A DNA stretch of 64,000 bases from positions 41,220-105,219 of the forward strand of contig DJEQ01000041.1 of the NCBI GenBank assembly GCA_002431355.1, read 5' to 3'. Source of the DNA: Oribacterium sp. UBA5894. GTDB taxonomy: Bacteria; Bacillota; Clostridia; Lachnospirales; Lachnospiraceae. The position numbers and the translations under genes were made by a program. The notes under the pieces are model-generated. The model saw only the letters and a program-made list of their open reading frames with translations. It searched no databases and was not told the origin of the DNA. Below, one piece after another: positions 17,625 to 26,216 of the stretch (within the stretch, counting starts at the first letter, position 1; every line of letters begins with the position of its first letter).

Positions 17625-18905
17625 TCAATCAGTCAACGTCTCTTCTGCTGCTGCCTTCCCGGCAAGATGTCCCGTCGAGAATGCCATCTGCATGTTGAAG
17701 CCGCCTGTATATCCATCTACATCCAGAACTTCACCAGCGAAGTAAAGTCCCTTGATCTTCCGAGCCTCCATGGTTTTGGGATTCAGCTCCTTGACGGAGA
17801 CGCCACCCTGCGTCACAATCGCTTCCTTAAAGGATCCGGTGCCGCGAATCGTGTAGCTGAAATCCCGCATCAGTGCCACTGCTTTTTTACGCGTTTCCCG
17901 ATCCACCTCGGTCACCTTCCGATGGATATCAACCCCTCGCGCCTCCAGGCGTGCATTGAAGATCGGAATCAGCTGTGCCGGAAGAAGTGCGCCAAAGGCA
18001 TTTCGAAGCTCCTTGTTTCGACAGGCCTCAAAGTCCCGGAGAAGTCGTCGATCGAGCTCCTCCTCATCGAGCGCCGGTTTCAGGTTGATATGCACGGTGA
18101 GAAGCTTCCATTTTTCAGGATCTTCTGCATTGACCAGCTTCGTGATCACCGCGGAGGCAGAAAGAATCACTGGTCCGCGCAGACCTTCCGCCATGAATTC
18201 CAGCTCACCGAAATCATGGTAATAGCTTTTTCCATCTTCGTCTCGCACATCAATAGCTACGTTTCGAAGTGTGAGTCCCTTCAGGCGATAGGCATCTGCC
18301 TCATGCACCTCCAGCGCAACCAGTGAGGGATAGGTCTCCGTCACCTGAAGCCCGGCCTCCTGTGCAAAACGATAGCCATCTCCCGTTGAACCTGTCGATG
18401 GATACGTACGCCCTCCCGTTGCAATAATGACGGCATCGGCTGTCTGAAACCCATGATCTGTCCGTACACCACGCACCTTGCCATCGCAGAGCTCGATTTT
18501 TTTGACTTCTGTTTTATACTGAATCTGAACGCCCAGCTTCTTCAGTGCATGCTTTAAGGCGTCCGTAATACTGTACGCATGATCAGACACTGGAAAGACA
18601 CGTTCGCCACGCTCGACCTTCGTACGGCAGCCGTGCGCTTCCAGAAGAGCGATGGTATCCTGGTTGGTGAAATCATACAGCGCAGAGTATAAAAAGCGCG
18701 GATTCGAAAGGTACTGCGGAAAGAAATCCTCGATGGCGGCAGCATTGGTGAGGTTTCCTCGTCCTTTCCCCGTAATGAAAATTTTCTTTCCAAGCTTATC
18801 ATTCTTTTCAATCAGCACTACGTCCGCATTTGCAGCGGTTTCCTTTGCGGCAATGGCTGCCATCAATCCGGCAGCTCCACCGCCAATGACTAAGATTCTC
18901 ATCAT
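17625..18905 (-). CDS. BaiN/YhiN-type FAD-dependent oxidoreductase
   Basis: A 426-residue flavoprotein of the HI0933/YhiN family, with the N-terminal dinucleotide-binding GGGAAGLMAAIAA motif and the C-terminal FAD signature FAGEVLDVDGYTGGFNMQMAFSTGHLAG (given here as its key parts near residues 385-412). One homologue, BaiN, was proposed in bile-acid 7-dehydroxylation, but the family is widespread and usually a housekeeping flavoprotein of unknown substrate. Starts ATGATG after GAGGAT, only 8 nt downstream of a terminator hairpin. Followed closely by cmk. Confidence 0.85.
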   Translation of the reverse strand: MMRILVIGGGAAGLMAAIAAKETAANADVVLIEKNDKLGKKIFITGKGRGNLTNAAAIEDFFPQYLSNPRFLYSALYDFTNQDTIALLEAHGCRTKVERGERVFPVSDHAYSITDALKHALKKLGVQIQYKTEVKKIELCDGKVRGVRTDHGFQTADAVIIATGGRTYPSTGSTGDGYRFAQEAGLQVTETYPSLVALEVHEADAYRLKGLTLRNVAIDVRDEDGKSYYHDFGELEFMAEGLRGPVILSASAVITKLVNAEDPEKWKLLTVHINLKPALDEEELDRRLLRDFEACRNKELRNAFGALLPAQLIPIFNARLEARGVDIHRKVTEVDRETRKKAVALMRDFSYTIRGTGSFKEAIVTQGGVSVKELNPKTMEARKIKGLYFAGEVLDVDGYTGGFNMQMAFSTGHLAGKAAAEETLTD

Positions 18906-18913
18906 ATCCTCAT

Positions 18914-18943
18914 AAAAAGCACCCGAGGGAATGCCCCGGGTGC
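18914..18943 (-). terminator. Terminator between aspartate kinase and the BaiN-like gene
   Basis: GCACCCG (18919-18925) pairs with CGGGTGC (18937-18943), followed on the minus strand by five U (18914-18918). It abuts the ribosome site of the next gene. Confidence 0.8.
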
Positions 18944-18948
18944 GCTCG

Positions 18949-20271
18949 TCAGTTCTTTACGCTCATCACAAACATCTTATAGATGGCACGAATGGCTTTT
19001 TCAAAATCCTCATTCCGTACGCCAATGATGATATTGTATTCACTCGATCCCTGGTCAATCATTTTAATATTGATGTATTCATGAGCCAGAGCAGAGAACA
19101 CACGACCGGCTACACCACGGGACGATTTCATGCCGCGTCCGACCACGGCAATCAGCGCAATGTCCGACTCCAGTTCGATGAGATCCGGATTCACCGAGCG
19201 CTGTATGCCATTCAGGATCTTCTGCTCACAGTGCTCGAGCTCCTCCTGATGGATCACCAGCGTCATGGTATCAATGCCTGATGGAATATGCTCAAATGAA
19301 ATCTGATTATCTTCCAGAACCGACAGCACCTTCCGTGCAAAGCCGATTTCCGAGTTCATCATTGCTTTTTCAATATTGATGGCGCAGAAATCCTTCTTTC
19401 CACTGACACCCGTAATGATAAAGCGCGGCTTCTTCAGCGTATGCTGAACAATCATCGTGCCGTGATCCTCCGGGCGGTTGGTGTTCTTGATCTGAATCGG
19501 AATGCCTTCACGGCGTACCGGGAAGATGGCATCCTCATGAAGAACGCCCGCACCCATATAACTCAGCTCCCGCAGCTCTCGATACGTAATGTAATCAATA
19601 ACCTCAGGATTTGGAACGATTCGAGGATCTGCCACCAGGAAGCCTGAAACATCGGTCCAGTTCTCATACAGGTCCACATGCTCTGCAGCAGCCAGCAGAG
19701 AACCCGTGACATCGGAGCCTCCACGGCTGAAGGTCACCACTCGGCCTTCCGCATTGGCACCATAGAAGCCCGGGAAAACAGCATAGTCAACATCCTTCAG
19801 TGCCGCCCGAATTTCTTCCTCGGTTTTTTCAAAGTCACAGCTGCGGTCCTCATTAAAGAAGAAGCAGCTTGCGGAATCAATGAACTGGAAGCCGAGATAT
19901 GCTGCCATGAGCTTCGCATTTAAAAATTCACCTCGTGAAGCCGCATAGTCTCGATCTGCTCCGGCCTTCAGGTCCTGCTCGATGCGTGTGAAATCTTCTG
20001 TAAGACTAAAGGAAAGCTGCAGTCCATCAATAATCTCCTGATATCGACTCCGGATTTCCTGAAGTGTCTCCTGAAATCTCTCTTCATCATGTACTGCATC
20101 ATACAGGCGATACAGAAGGTCGGTGACCTTCGTGTCCCCGGAAGCACGCTTTCCAGGTGCAGATACGACTATATAGTGTCTCGACTTATCTGAAAGGACG
20201 ATGTCCTTTACCTTCTGAAACTGTTCTGCGGAGGCGCAGGAGCTTCCGCCAAATTTAGCAACCTTGATCAT
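18949..20271 (-). CDS. lysC: Aspartate kinase (monofunctional)
   Basis: A 440-residue enzyme for the first step of the aspartate family (Lys, Thr, Met, diaminopimelate). The catalytic signature KFGGSSCASAEQF is at the N-terminus and SRGGSDVTGSLLAAA near 185; two ACT domains occupy the last 140 residues. The substitution of GGTSV by GGSSC is common in this clade. It has its own promoter and terminator. The leader is only about 30 nt, too short for a lysine riboswitch, so feedback is probably allosteric through the ACT domains. Confidence 0.95.
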   Translation of the reverse strand: MIKVAKFGGSSCASAEQFQKVKDIVLSDKSRHYIVVSAPGKRASGDTKVTDLLYRLYDAVHDEERFQETLQEIRSRYQEIIDGLQLSFSLTEDFTRIEQDLKAGADRDYAASRGEFLNAKLMAAYLGFQFIDSASCFFFNEDRSCDFEKTEEEIRAALKDVDYAVFPGFYGANAEGRVVTFSRGGSDVTGSLLAAAEHVDLYENWTDVSGFLVADPRIVPNPEVIDYITYRELRELSYMGAGVLHEDAIFPVRREGIPIQIKNTNRPEDHGTMIVQHTLKKPRFIITGVSGKKDFCAINIEKAMMNSEIGFARKVLSVLEDNQISFEHIPSGIDTMTLVIHQEELEHCEQKILNGIQRSVNPDLIELESDIALIAVVGRGMKSSRGVAGRVFSALAHEYINIKMIDQGSSEYNIIIGVRNEDFEKAIRAIYKMFVMSVKN

Positions 20272-20308
20272 TTCATACTCCCTCTCAATATCTGGCTATG
20301 ATTTTCGG

Positions 20309-20337
20309 ATTATAGCATTCACCGTAGAAATACTCAA
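20309..20337 (-). promoter_or_regulatory. Promoter of the aspartate kinase gene
   Basis: Minus-strand TTGAGT (20332-20337) and TATAAT (20309-20314), spacer 17 nt, leader of about 30 nt. Confidence 0.75.
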
Positions 20338-20376
20338 CAGAATTAAAAATCATGGAAGACATTCACCTGTGGATTC

Positions 20377-21726
20377 CTATTCATTTCGGATGGCTGCCAG
20401 CGGACTCAGCTTCATTGCTCTTGCCGCTGGAACATATCCTGCAAGCATACCCACACCGATGGCAAAAACAATGGCAAAGCCAGCAAGCCAGAGTGGAATG
20501 CTGGATAAGCTGCTGCCCGCACTCGAGCCAAACATCATGGACCCTGCATTTTTTGTAAAGAAATTGATGATATACGAAATCAGATAGCTGAAGGCAAGTC
20601 CGACCGTACCACCCATGAGCCCGATCATGCCGGATTCGCAGAGAAACATGTTCCGAATATCCGGCATGGCACATCCAAGTACCTTCATGACACCGATTTC
20701 CTTCGTGCGCTCATAGATGGACATCATCATTGTATTCATAATGCCGATGGCCGCGACGAGAAGCGAAACGCCCCCTATGCCGCCGAGTACAAGCTGCACC
20801 ATGCCGAGCTGCTGCTGTGCCTGCTTCAGCCACTCCATGCTTGAGCTCACATTAAAGCCTAGGTCAGAAAGCTGCTTCTGTACGGTACTTACATTGTCCA
20901 TGTCATCGACAAATACATAGACATTGTCATAAATGTAATACGGGTACGGTTTTCCGTTTTTATTGGTTTTCGGATTCGGAACAAGTGCCTTCTTATAGAT
21001 TTTCTTCAGAAAGCGCTTCAGACTGTCAATGTCCGTGTAGACATTGTAGGAGCCGGCAGACCAGTCCTCTGCACCGCCTTCGAGAATTCCGGCAACGGGA
21101 AGAATGTACTTTTTCTGCGGCCTGGCTGCCGTCGTACTGTCTCCATCACTGGCCGTGCTTCCCTGCGAAACACTGGAGGGTGGAAAGCTGATGAACATCG
21201 TATCCTTTTCAGGATCCACCTCGACGCTTTCATAGCTTTTCTGCTTATAAAAGCTGTTGTAGAGGATCTGATTTCCATAAATCAGTGCCGGCTGCTCCGC
21301 ATTGGAAGATGGCAGCTGCCCTCCTTCTCGCAGCTTCAGCTGCTTCAGATAATCCTGGGTCACACCAACAATGCTGAAGGACCCGTTGTATCCCCTGCAC
21401 TTCGCCTCGACCGAAACCTCAATGGAAGGGCTGACCGCGGTTACATGCGCAATATGTCGAAAGCTCTCGACGGTATCGTCTGTCAGCATCAGGGAAGGGT
21501 CCGTGCTTCCGCTGTCCCCATATCCCCCCTGGTAAACGGTAATCATGGTCAGCGAGCCCATATCCTGATAGGATTTCAGCATCATCTCACTCATGCCAAT
21601 GCCGAGACTGACCATGACCACGATGGAGGCTGTACCGATCACAACACCGAGGACCGTGAGAACGGTACGCATTTTCCTCCGTTTCAGGTTGTTTGCTGCC
21701 AGTTTGATAAGATCAGATAGTCTCAT
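20377..21726 (-). CDS. MacB/FtsX-type ABC transporter permease
   Basis: A 449-residue permease with the MacB layout: one N-terminal helix (about 20-45), a large extracytoplasmic domain (about 50-310), and three C-terminal helices (about 320-345, 370-400 and 410-435). FtsX-type motifs include ERTKEIGVMKVLG and the closing YVPAARAMKLSPLAAIR. I chose the ATG at 21726 (MRLSDLIKLAANNL); 21 further codons are open upstream but lie in the previous gene. It overlaps the surface-protein gene by 14 nt and is the last gene of the operon. MacB-type systems push peptides or lipoproteins outward rather than moving a substrate through a pore. Confidence 0.88.
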   Translation of the reverse strand: MRLSDLIKLAANNLKRRKMRTVLTVLGVVIGTASIVVMVSLGIGMSEMMLKSYQDMGSLTMITVYQGGYGDSGSTDPSLMLTDDTVESFRHIAHVTAVSPSIEVSVEAKCRGYNGSFSIVGVTQDYLKQLKLREGGQLPSSNAEQPALIYGNQILYNSFYKQKSYESVEVDPEKDTMFISFPPSSVSQGSTASDGDSTTAARPQKKYILPVAGILEGGAEDWSAGSYNVYTDIDSLKRFLKKIYKKALVPNPKTNKNGKPYPYYIYDNVYVFVDDMDNVSTVQKQLSDLGFNVSSSMEWLKQAQQQLGMVQLVLGGIGGVSLLVAAIGIMNTMMMSIYERTKEIGVMKVLGCAMPDIRNMFLCESGMIGLMGGTVGLAFSYLISYIINFFTKNAGSMMFGSSAGSSLSSIPLWLAGFAIVFAIGVGMLAGYVPAARAMKLSPLAAIRNE

Positions 21727-23770
21727 CACGTTCCTTTTCCTGCTTCTTTTTATGAAGCCTCCTGATGATAAGGGCAAGCAATGCCACAAAAATCACAGCA
21801 CCGGCCAGGAGCGGAAGCTTATACTTCTGGAAAAATCCCGGCTCCTCCGTCGGCATGGCATCTGCACCGTCCATCCCATCAAAATCATTCACCGGCTCGG
21901 TCACCATCAGATTAATGCTCTGATCCGAGGTAAAAACTTCCCCATTTACATTTTCATAGCTGATGCTTACGCTGATGGTCCCATCGTCCATCGTCGGAGC
22001 CGCACCTGTCAGCATGGCATCGACGGAGCCGGATTCTCCCGGTTTAATGTTACCAACATAGCTGCTGGTATCCTGGATGGAATCGCCCTTAAAGTTTGCA
22101 GTGACATTATAAAGAATGACTTTTCCTGTATTGTTGATATTAAAGGTTACATTTGCTTCATTTCCAACCTCAATCGATTCCGGCATAACATCATAATTCG
22201 AAACGGAGAGTCTGGCCTCCTGATTGACATTAATGTTCAGCGATACCTTTTCTTCCGCATTTTTAAAATCCGGAGAATCGTACTTTTCGTTGATGGTAAG
22301 CGCATAGGAGCGTGGATCCAGGCCCGCTGCTGCTACCATATTCCAGGAAAGCTCTTTCGTCTCCCCGGCGGCCAGACTGTTGATGACATAGGAATTCGCC
22401 CCGTTTTCTGTTGAAAGTGCAGCCGAATCACTGACCTTCTCAGATTCCAGGGACAGCATGATATTGCTTGCGCTGATGCCGGTACTTGCATTCTGCATCT
22501 CTACGACGAGCTTGAATGGCTGTCCTGCGAGTACTTTTTCCGGTTCCGTATGATAGCCTGCCACGACGATGCGTGCCTTCGACCGATCATTGGCATTGAA
22601 CTCGCGCTGGCTGGTGGTTTCATCCGTGCTCGGGTTACTGATATGAACATAATAGGTATACTGTTCCGTCTTTGTGACCGTAGCGCCTGGCGTATCCTTA
22701 TAGCTTACGGTAAAGCCGATGGCATGATCTCCTGTTTTCGAGTCCTTTGCAATGGCCATGGAGTACGGTGCCGAAATGGTCTGATCTGCTTCCACGGTTT
22801 CGAAGCTTCGATCATAGTTTTCTTCAGTCACACGGAATGGGAAGCTGCTCACATCGATGCGTCCAGCCTGTGTTGTGTTTCCACTGTCGCCCGTGGTCTG
22901 CGTCGCGCCTTTATTCATGCGTACCACAACATCATAGAGGGCTCGTCCCTTCTGATTCCGGAAATTTACAGCAAAATCCATCGTGCCAGGATAGGTACCA
23001 CTTGGTGCCGCCTGTCCTTCCCCGATGGAAAAGGCCTGGTCCTTTGTGACTCCTGTCGGATTCGAAACCGTGCCCAGATCCTGCACATAGATGTTGATAT
23101 ACTCTGCGCGGCTCAGACTGCCATACTGTCCGGTCGAGTTGTATGGTACATCATAGTTCATCGAAATCGGAATCGCATAGTAGCCCTCTTTGATGTCATT
23201 TCGAATTTTGACATGAAAGGTTACTTCTCTGTATTCTCCTTTTTTCAGAGAGCCCAGAGACTTTTCCTGATTCATGCTGCTGGTACCGATTTCCAGAGGA
23301 TACGTCCCGCCATCCACCGGATAGGTCTGACCGAGTGAAGCGTTATAGGCACGCGCAGCACCTGCCTGGTAGCCTTCATTGTAGGCATCATGCTGCAGTG
23401 ACTCCTGCTCATCATCCGAGCTGTCATCATATGGATTTGATTTGTTGGCATTTGGGACAATGCCCCTGGTATTCACAAGCGTCTGGTCCTGACTCAGGCG
23501 AACGCGGACATTGTTAATGACATCCCCGGTCGGATTATAAAGACCATTCACCCCATTAAAGCCGACCTTTACTGTCAGCTGAAAATCCTGACCGATTCCG
23601 GCAACCGGTGTATCTGAAGCATCATGAATAAAGGTATTCAGGTTGGTATCGACATACGCGGCCTCTGCCGTGATATCCGGATGCACGGCTCCGCCCGATG
23701 CCAGCAGTGTAAGGATCAGGGCACCGCACAGGAACTTTCCCAGACTCTTTTTTTTATGGAACAGCTTCAT
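21713..23770 (-). CDS. Large extracytoplasmic protein with CARDB/S-layer-like repeats and C-terminal anchor
   Basis: A 685-residue protein with a signal peptide (about 1-35, KKKSLGKF then a hydrophobic core), several Ig-like NEW3/CARDB (COG1361-type) domains, recognisable around LSVSNYDVMPESIEVGNEAN and VNFNINNTGK-like segments, and one C-terminal helix (about 655-675) with a basic tail KKKQEKERDE. It lies between the ATPase and permease genes of an ABC exporter and overlaps the latter, so it is likely an accessory surface subunit. COG1361 proteins coupled to MacB-like ABC genes are known in Clostridia but their job is unclear. Confidence 0.75.
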   Translation of the reverse strand: MKLFHKKKSLGKFLCGALILTLLASGGAVHPDITAEAAYVDTNLNTFIHDASDTPVAGIGQDFQLTVKVGFNGVNGLYNPTGDVINNVRVRLSQDQTLVNTRGIVPNANKSNPYDDSSDDEQESLQHDAYNEGYQAGAARAYNASLGQTYPVDGGTYPLEIGTSSMNQEKSLGSLKKGEYREVTFHVKIRNDIKEGYYAIPISMNYDVPYNSTGQYGSLSRAEYINIYVQDLGTVSNPTGVTKDQAFSIGEGQAAPSGTYPGTMDFAVNFRNQKGRALYDVVVRMNKGATQTTGDSGNTTQAGRIDVSSFPFRVTEENYDRSFETVEADQTISAPYSMAIAKDSKTGDHAIGFTVSYKDTPGATVTKTEQYTYYVHISNPSTDETTSQREFNANDRSKARIVVAGYHTEPEKVLAGQPFKLVVEMQNASTGISASNIMLSLESEKVSDSAALSTENGANSYVINSLAAGETKELSWNMVAAAGLDPRSYALTINEKYDSPDFKNAEEKVSLNINVNQEARLSVSNYDVMPESIEVGNEANVTFNINNTGKVILYNVTANFKGDSIQDTSSYVGNIKPGESGSVDAMLTGAAPTMDDGTISVSISYENVNGEVFTSDQSINLMVTEPVNDFDGMDGADAMPTEEPGFFQKYKLPLLAGAVIFVALLALIIRRLHKKKQEKERDETI

Positions 23771-23801
23771 AGTTTTTTACTCCCTCTAGAATGAACCGAA
23801 A

Positions 23802-24563
23802 TCAGGTCAGTGGCGTAACAAGTGCAAACGGTGGCTTCCCAGTGTCCTCTTCGATTCGTTTTTCAACTGGACTTTCAGGATTCATTACGGTTTCAACGAT
23901 TTTTCCATCGACGACCCGGAGCTGTCGATCCGCCCAGGATGCGATATGCGGGTCGTGCGTAACCATGATCAGTGTACGATGCTCTTCGCGTACGATTTTC
24001 TGGAGCAGGCGAAGAACTTCGTCCGTCGTATGGGAATCCAGGTTTCCGGTCGGTTCATCAGCAAAAATGATTTTCGGATCAATGACAAGTGCCCGCGCAA
24101 TGCCGACACGCTGCTGCTGCCCGCCGGACATCTGGTTCGGCATATGGTCCTTCTGATCACCGATCCCGATGAGCTTCATGTATTTTACAGCTTCCTGAAT
24201 GCGTTTTTCATAGGGGACCCCACGAAACATCAGCGGCATGGCCACATTTTCAACGGCATTCATTGAGGCGATCAGATTATAGCTCTGAAAGATAAAGCCG
24301 ACATTCTGGCGTCGAAAGCTTACAAGCTCTGACTCCTTCATCTTATCAATGCGTTTTCCTGCAATCTGAATCACTCCACGGGTGGGAGCCTCAAGTCCGG
24401 CAAGCATGTTGAGACAGGTTGATTTTCCTGAACCCGACGTGCCTACAATGGCGACAAATTCACCCTGATATACATCAAAGGAAACTCCGTTCAGCGCATA
24501 CACCTTATTCTCTCCGATTTTAAAGATTTTATATAAATCCCGCACCTTGATAATAGGCTCCAT
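23802..24563 (-). CDS. MacB/LolD-type ABC transporter ATPase
   Basis: A 253-residue ATPase with Walker A GTSGSGKST (about 41-49), signature MSGGQQQRVGIARAL (about 144-158) and Walker B IIFADEPTGNLD (about 167-178), followed by the H-loop MVTHDPHIA. The C-terminus carries about 25 extra residues. First gene of a three-gene operon with the surface protein and the permease, so it powers that exporter. Confidence 0.93.
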   Translation of the reverse strand: MEPIIKVRDLYKIFKIGENKVYALNGVSFDVYQGEFVAIVGTSGSGKSTCLNMLAGLEAPTRGVIQIAGKRIDKMKESELVSFRRQNVGFIFQSYNLIASMNAVENVAMPLMFRGVPYEKRIQEAVKYMKLIGIGDQKDHMPNQMSGGQQQRVGIARALVIDPKIIFADEPTGNLDSHTTDEVLRLLQKIVREEHRTLIMVTHDPHIASWADRQLRVVDGKIVETVMNPESPVEKRIEEDTGKPPFALVTPLT

Positions 24564-24592
24564 GATCGTCTCCTGTCTTTATGAGATGCATC

Positions 24593-24612
24593 GAAATTCT
24601 GAATGGAATTTC
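24593..24612. promoter_or_regulatory. Palindrome at the ABC exporter promoter, likely operator
   Basis: GAAATTC (24593-24599) and GAATTTC (24606-24612) form a perfect inverted repeat with a 6-nt spacer, immediately downstream of the -10 box. Its position over the transcription start is that of a repressor site. Confidence 0.55.
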
Positions 24613-24641
24613 ATTATATGCCAGCCACTCTGAATACACAA
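24613..24641 (-). promoter_or_regulatory. Promoter of the ABC exporter operon
   Basis: Minus-strand TTGTGT (24636-24641) and TATAAT (24613-24618), spacer 17 nt; about 50 nt upstream of the ATPase start. Confidence 0.65.
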
Positions 24642-24712
24642 TGGACGAAATCATTAATGTCCTGATCCAAAGCTTCATCCGCTCTGCCACACCAACGTTG
24701 CCCTGTTTCCAT

Positions 24713-24738
24713 AAAAAAAGAACCGCCGAAGCGGTTCT
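24713..24738 (-). terminator. Terminator of serS
   Basis: AGAACCGC (24719-24726) pairs with GCGGTTCT (24731-24738) around a CGAA loop, followed by seven U. It lies 6 nt past the serS stop. Confidence 0.9.
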
Positions 24739-24743
24739 CTTAT

Positions 24744-26063
24744 TTATGCATTGGCCGGCTTTCCTTCAATGGAATTCCACTTTGGTGTCAGTACCTTCGT
24801 ACCACCCATATACGGCTGCAGAACCTCTGGAATCGTAATGCTGCCATCTGCCTGCAGACGATTCTCAAGGAAGGCAATAAGCATACGAGGCGGTGCCACG
24901 CAGGTATTATTCAGCGTGTTCGCAAGATGAATCTTTCCATCCTTTCCCTTAATACGGATGTGCAGACGTCTTGCCTGTGCATCGCCGAGATTTGAGCAAG
25001 AACCAACCTCGAAGTACTTCTTCTGACGAGGAGACCAGGCTTCCACGTCACAGGACTTGACCTTCAGGTCCGCAAGATCACCGGAGCAGCACTCGAGCGT
25101 ACGTACCGGAATATCCATGGAACGGAAGAAGTCCACGGTGTTCTTCCAGAGCTTCTCATACCAGCTCATCGCATCCTCTGGTTCGCAGACGACGATCATC
25201 TCCTGCTTTTCAAACTGATGGATACGGTAGACACCTCTCTCCTCAATACCATGTGCGCCCTTCTCCTTACGGAAGCATGGAGAATACGACGTCAGCGTCA
25301 GCGGAAGGGTATCGGCCGGAAGAATCTCATCAATAAAGCGGCCGATCATGGAATGCTCCGAGGTACCGATCAGATAAAGATCCTCTCCCTCAATCTTGTA
25401 CATCATGGCATCCATCTCTGCGAAGGACATGACACCATCGACCACCTTTGAGCGAATCATATAAGGCGGGATGACATAGGTAAAGCCACGGTTGATCATG
25501 AAATCACGTGCATAGCTGAGAACCGCAGAGTGAAGTCGTGCAATGTCTCCAATAAGATAATAGAAGCCATTTCCTGCTACACGGCCAGCTGCATCGAGGT
25601 CAATGCCTCCGAAGGACTCCATAATATCCGTATGATACGGAACCTCAAAATCCGGAACCACCGGCTCACCAAAGCGTTCATTCTCAACATTATGGGAGTC
25701 ATCTGGTCCAATTGGAACCGACGCATCGATCATATTCGGAATGACCATCATGCGCTTCGTAACCTCGGCCTGAAGCTTCGGCTCCTGCTCTTCAAGCTCC
25801 TTTAAACGAGCGGTAAAAGCGCCAACCTCGGCCTTTACCTCTTCGGCCTCTGCCTTCTTTCCCTGAGCCATAAGAGCACCAATCTGCTTCGATACGGCAT
25901 TCTTCTTTGCACGAAGCTCATCGGCCTCCTGCTGGCACTTCCGTGCTTCGAGATCATACTTGATGACTTCATCCACTAATGGAAGCTTTTCATCCTGGAA
26001 TTTCTTTCGGATGTTCTCCTTGACAAGCTCCGGATTTTCTCTCACAAACTTAATATCTAACAT
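24744..26063 (-). CDS. serS: Serine--tRNA ligase
   Basis: A 439-residue class II synthetase that charges tRNA-Ser. The N-terminal coiled-coil arm spans about 30-100; class II motif 2 is in PCFRKEKGAHGIEERGVYRIHQFEK-type sequence near residues 265-285, and motif 3 near the C-terminus (NNTCVAPPRMLIAFLE). I chose the ATG at 26063 (MLDIKFVRENPELV) with GGGGAG upstream; 17 extra codons are open but unlike any SerS. No T-box consensus is visible in the 150-nt upstream region. Confidence 0.96.
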   Translation of the reverse strand: MLDIKFVRENPELVKENIRKKFQDEKLPLVDEVIKYDLEARKCQQEADELRAKKNAVSKQIGALMAQGKKAEAEEVKAEVGAFTARLKELEEQEPKLQAEVTKRMMVIPNMIDASVPIGPDDSHNVENERFGEPVVPDFEVPYHTDIMESFGGIDLDAAGRVAGNGFYYLIGDIARLHSAVLSYARDFMINRGFTYVIPPYMIRSKVVDGVMSFAEMDAMMYKIEGEDLYLIGTSEHSMIGRFIDEILPADTLPLTLTSYSPCFRKEKGAHGIEERGVYRIHQFEKQEMIVVCEPEDAMSWYEKLWKNTVDFFRSMDIPVRTLECCSGDLADLKVKSCDVEAWSPRQKKYFEVGSCSNLGDAQARRLHIRIKGKDGKIHLANTLNNTCVAPPRMLIAFLENRLQADGSITIPEVLQPYMGGTKVLTPKWNSIEGKPANA

Positions 26064-26116
26064 AGGATTTTCTCCCCTTCCACGAATATACAATTGTAGC
26101 GTTAGACGCAACACTT

Positions 26117-26145
26117 ACTATAGCTTGAATTTCAGTGCTTTTCAA
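26117..26145 (-). promoter_or_regulatory. Promoter of serS
   Basis: Minus-strand TTGAAA (26140-26145) and TATAGT (26117-26122), spacer 17 nt, about 50 nt before the start codon. Confidence 0.65.
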
Positions 26146-26216
26146 GTCATTCTGACGGAAGCCGTGTTCTCAAGGGCAGTTCCACGAAAAAGTGTGCCCT
26201 GTGAATGCAGCGTTTT

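Noticed and set aside
20272..20308. Lysine riboswitch before aspartate kinase
   Set aside because: The leader is only about 30 nt, far too short.
26173..26201. AGGGCA/TGCCCT hairpin after pdxK as a terminator
   Set aside because: Only 6 bp with a large loop and no U-run on the minus-strand transcript.
26064..26216. T-box leader upstream of serS
   Set aside because: No T-box consensus sequence or specifier hairpin is visible, and the promoter lies only about 50 nt from the start codon.
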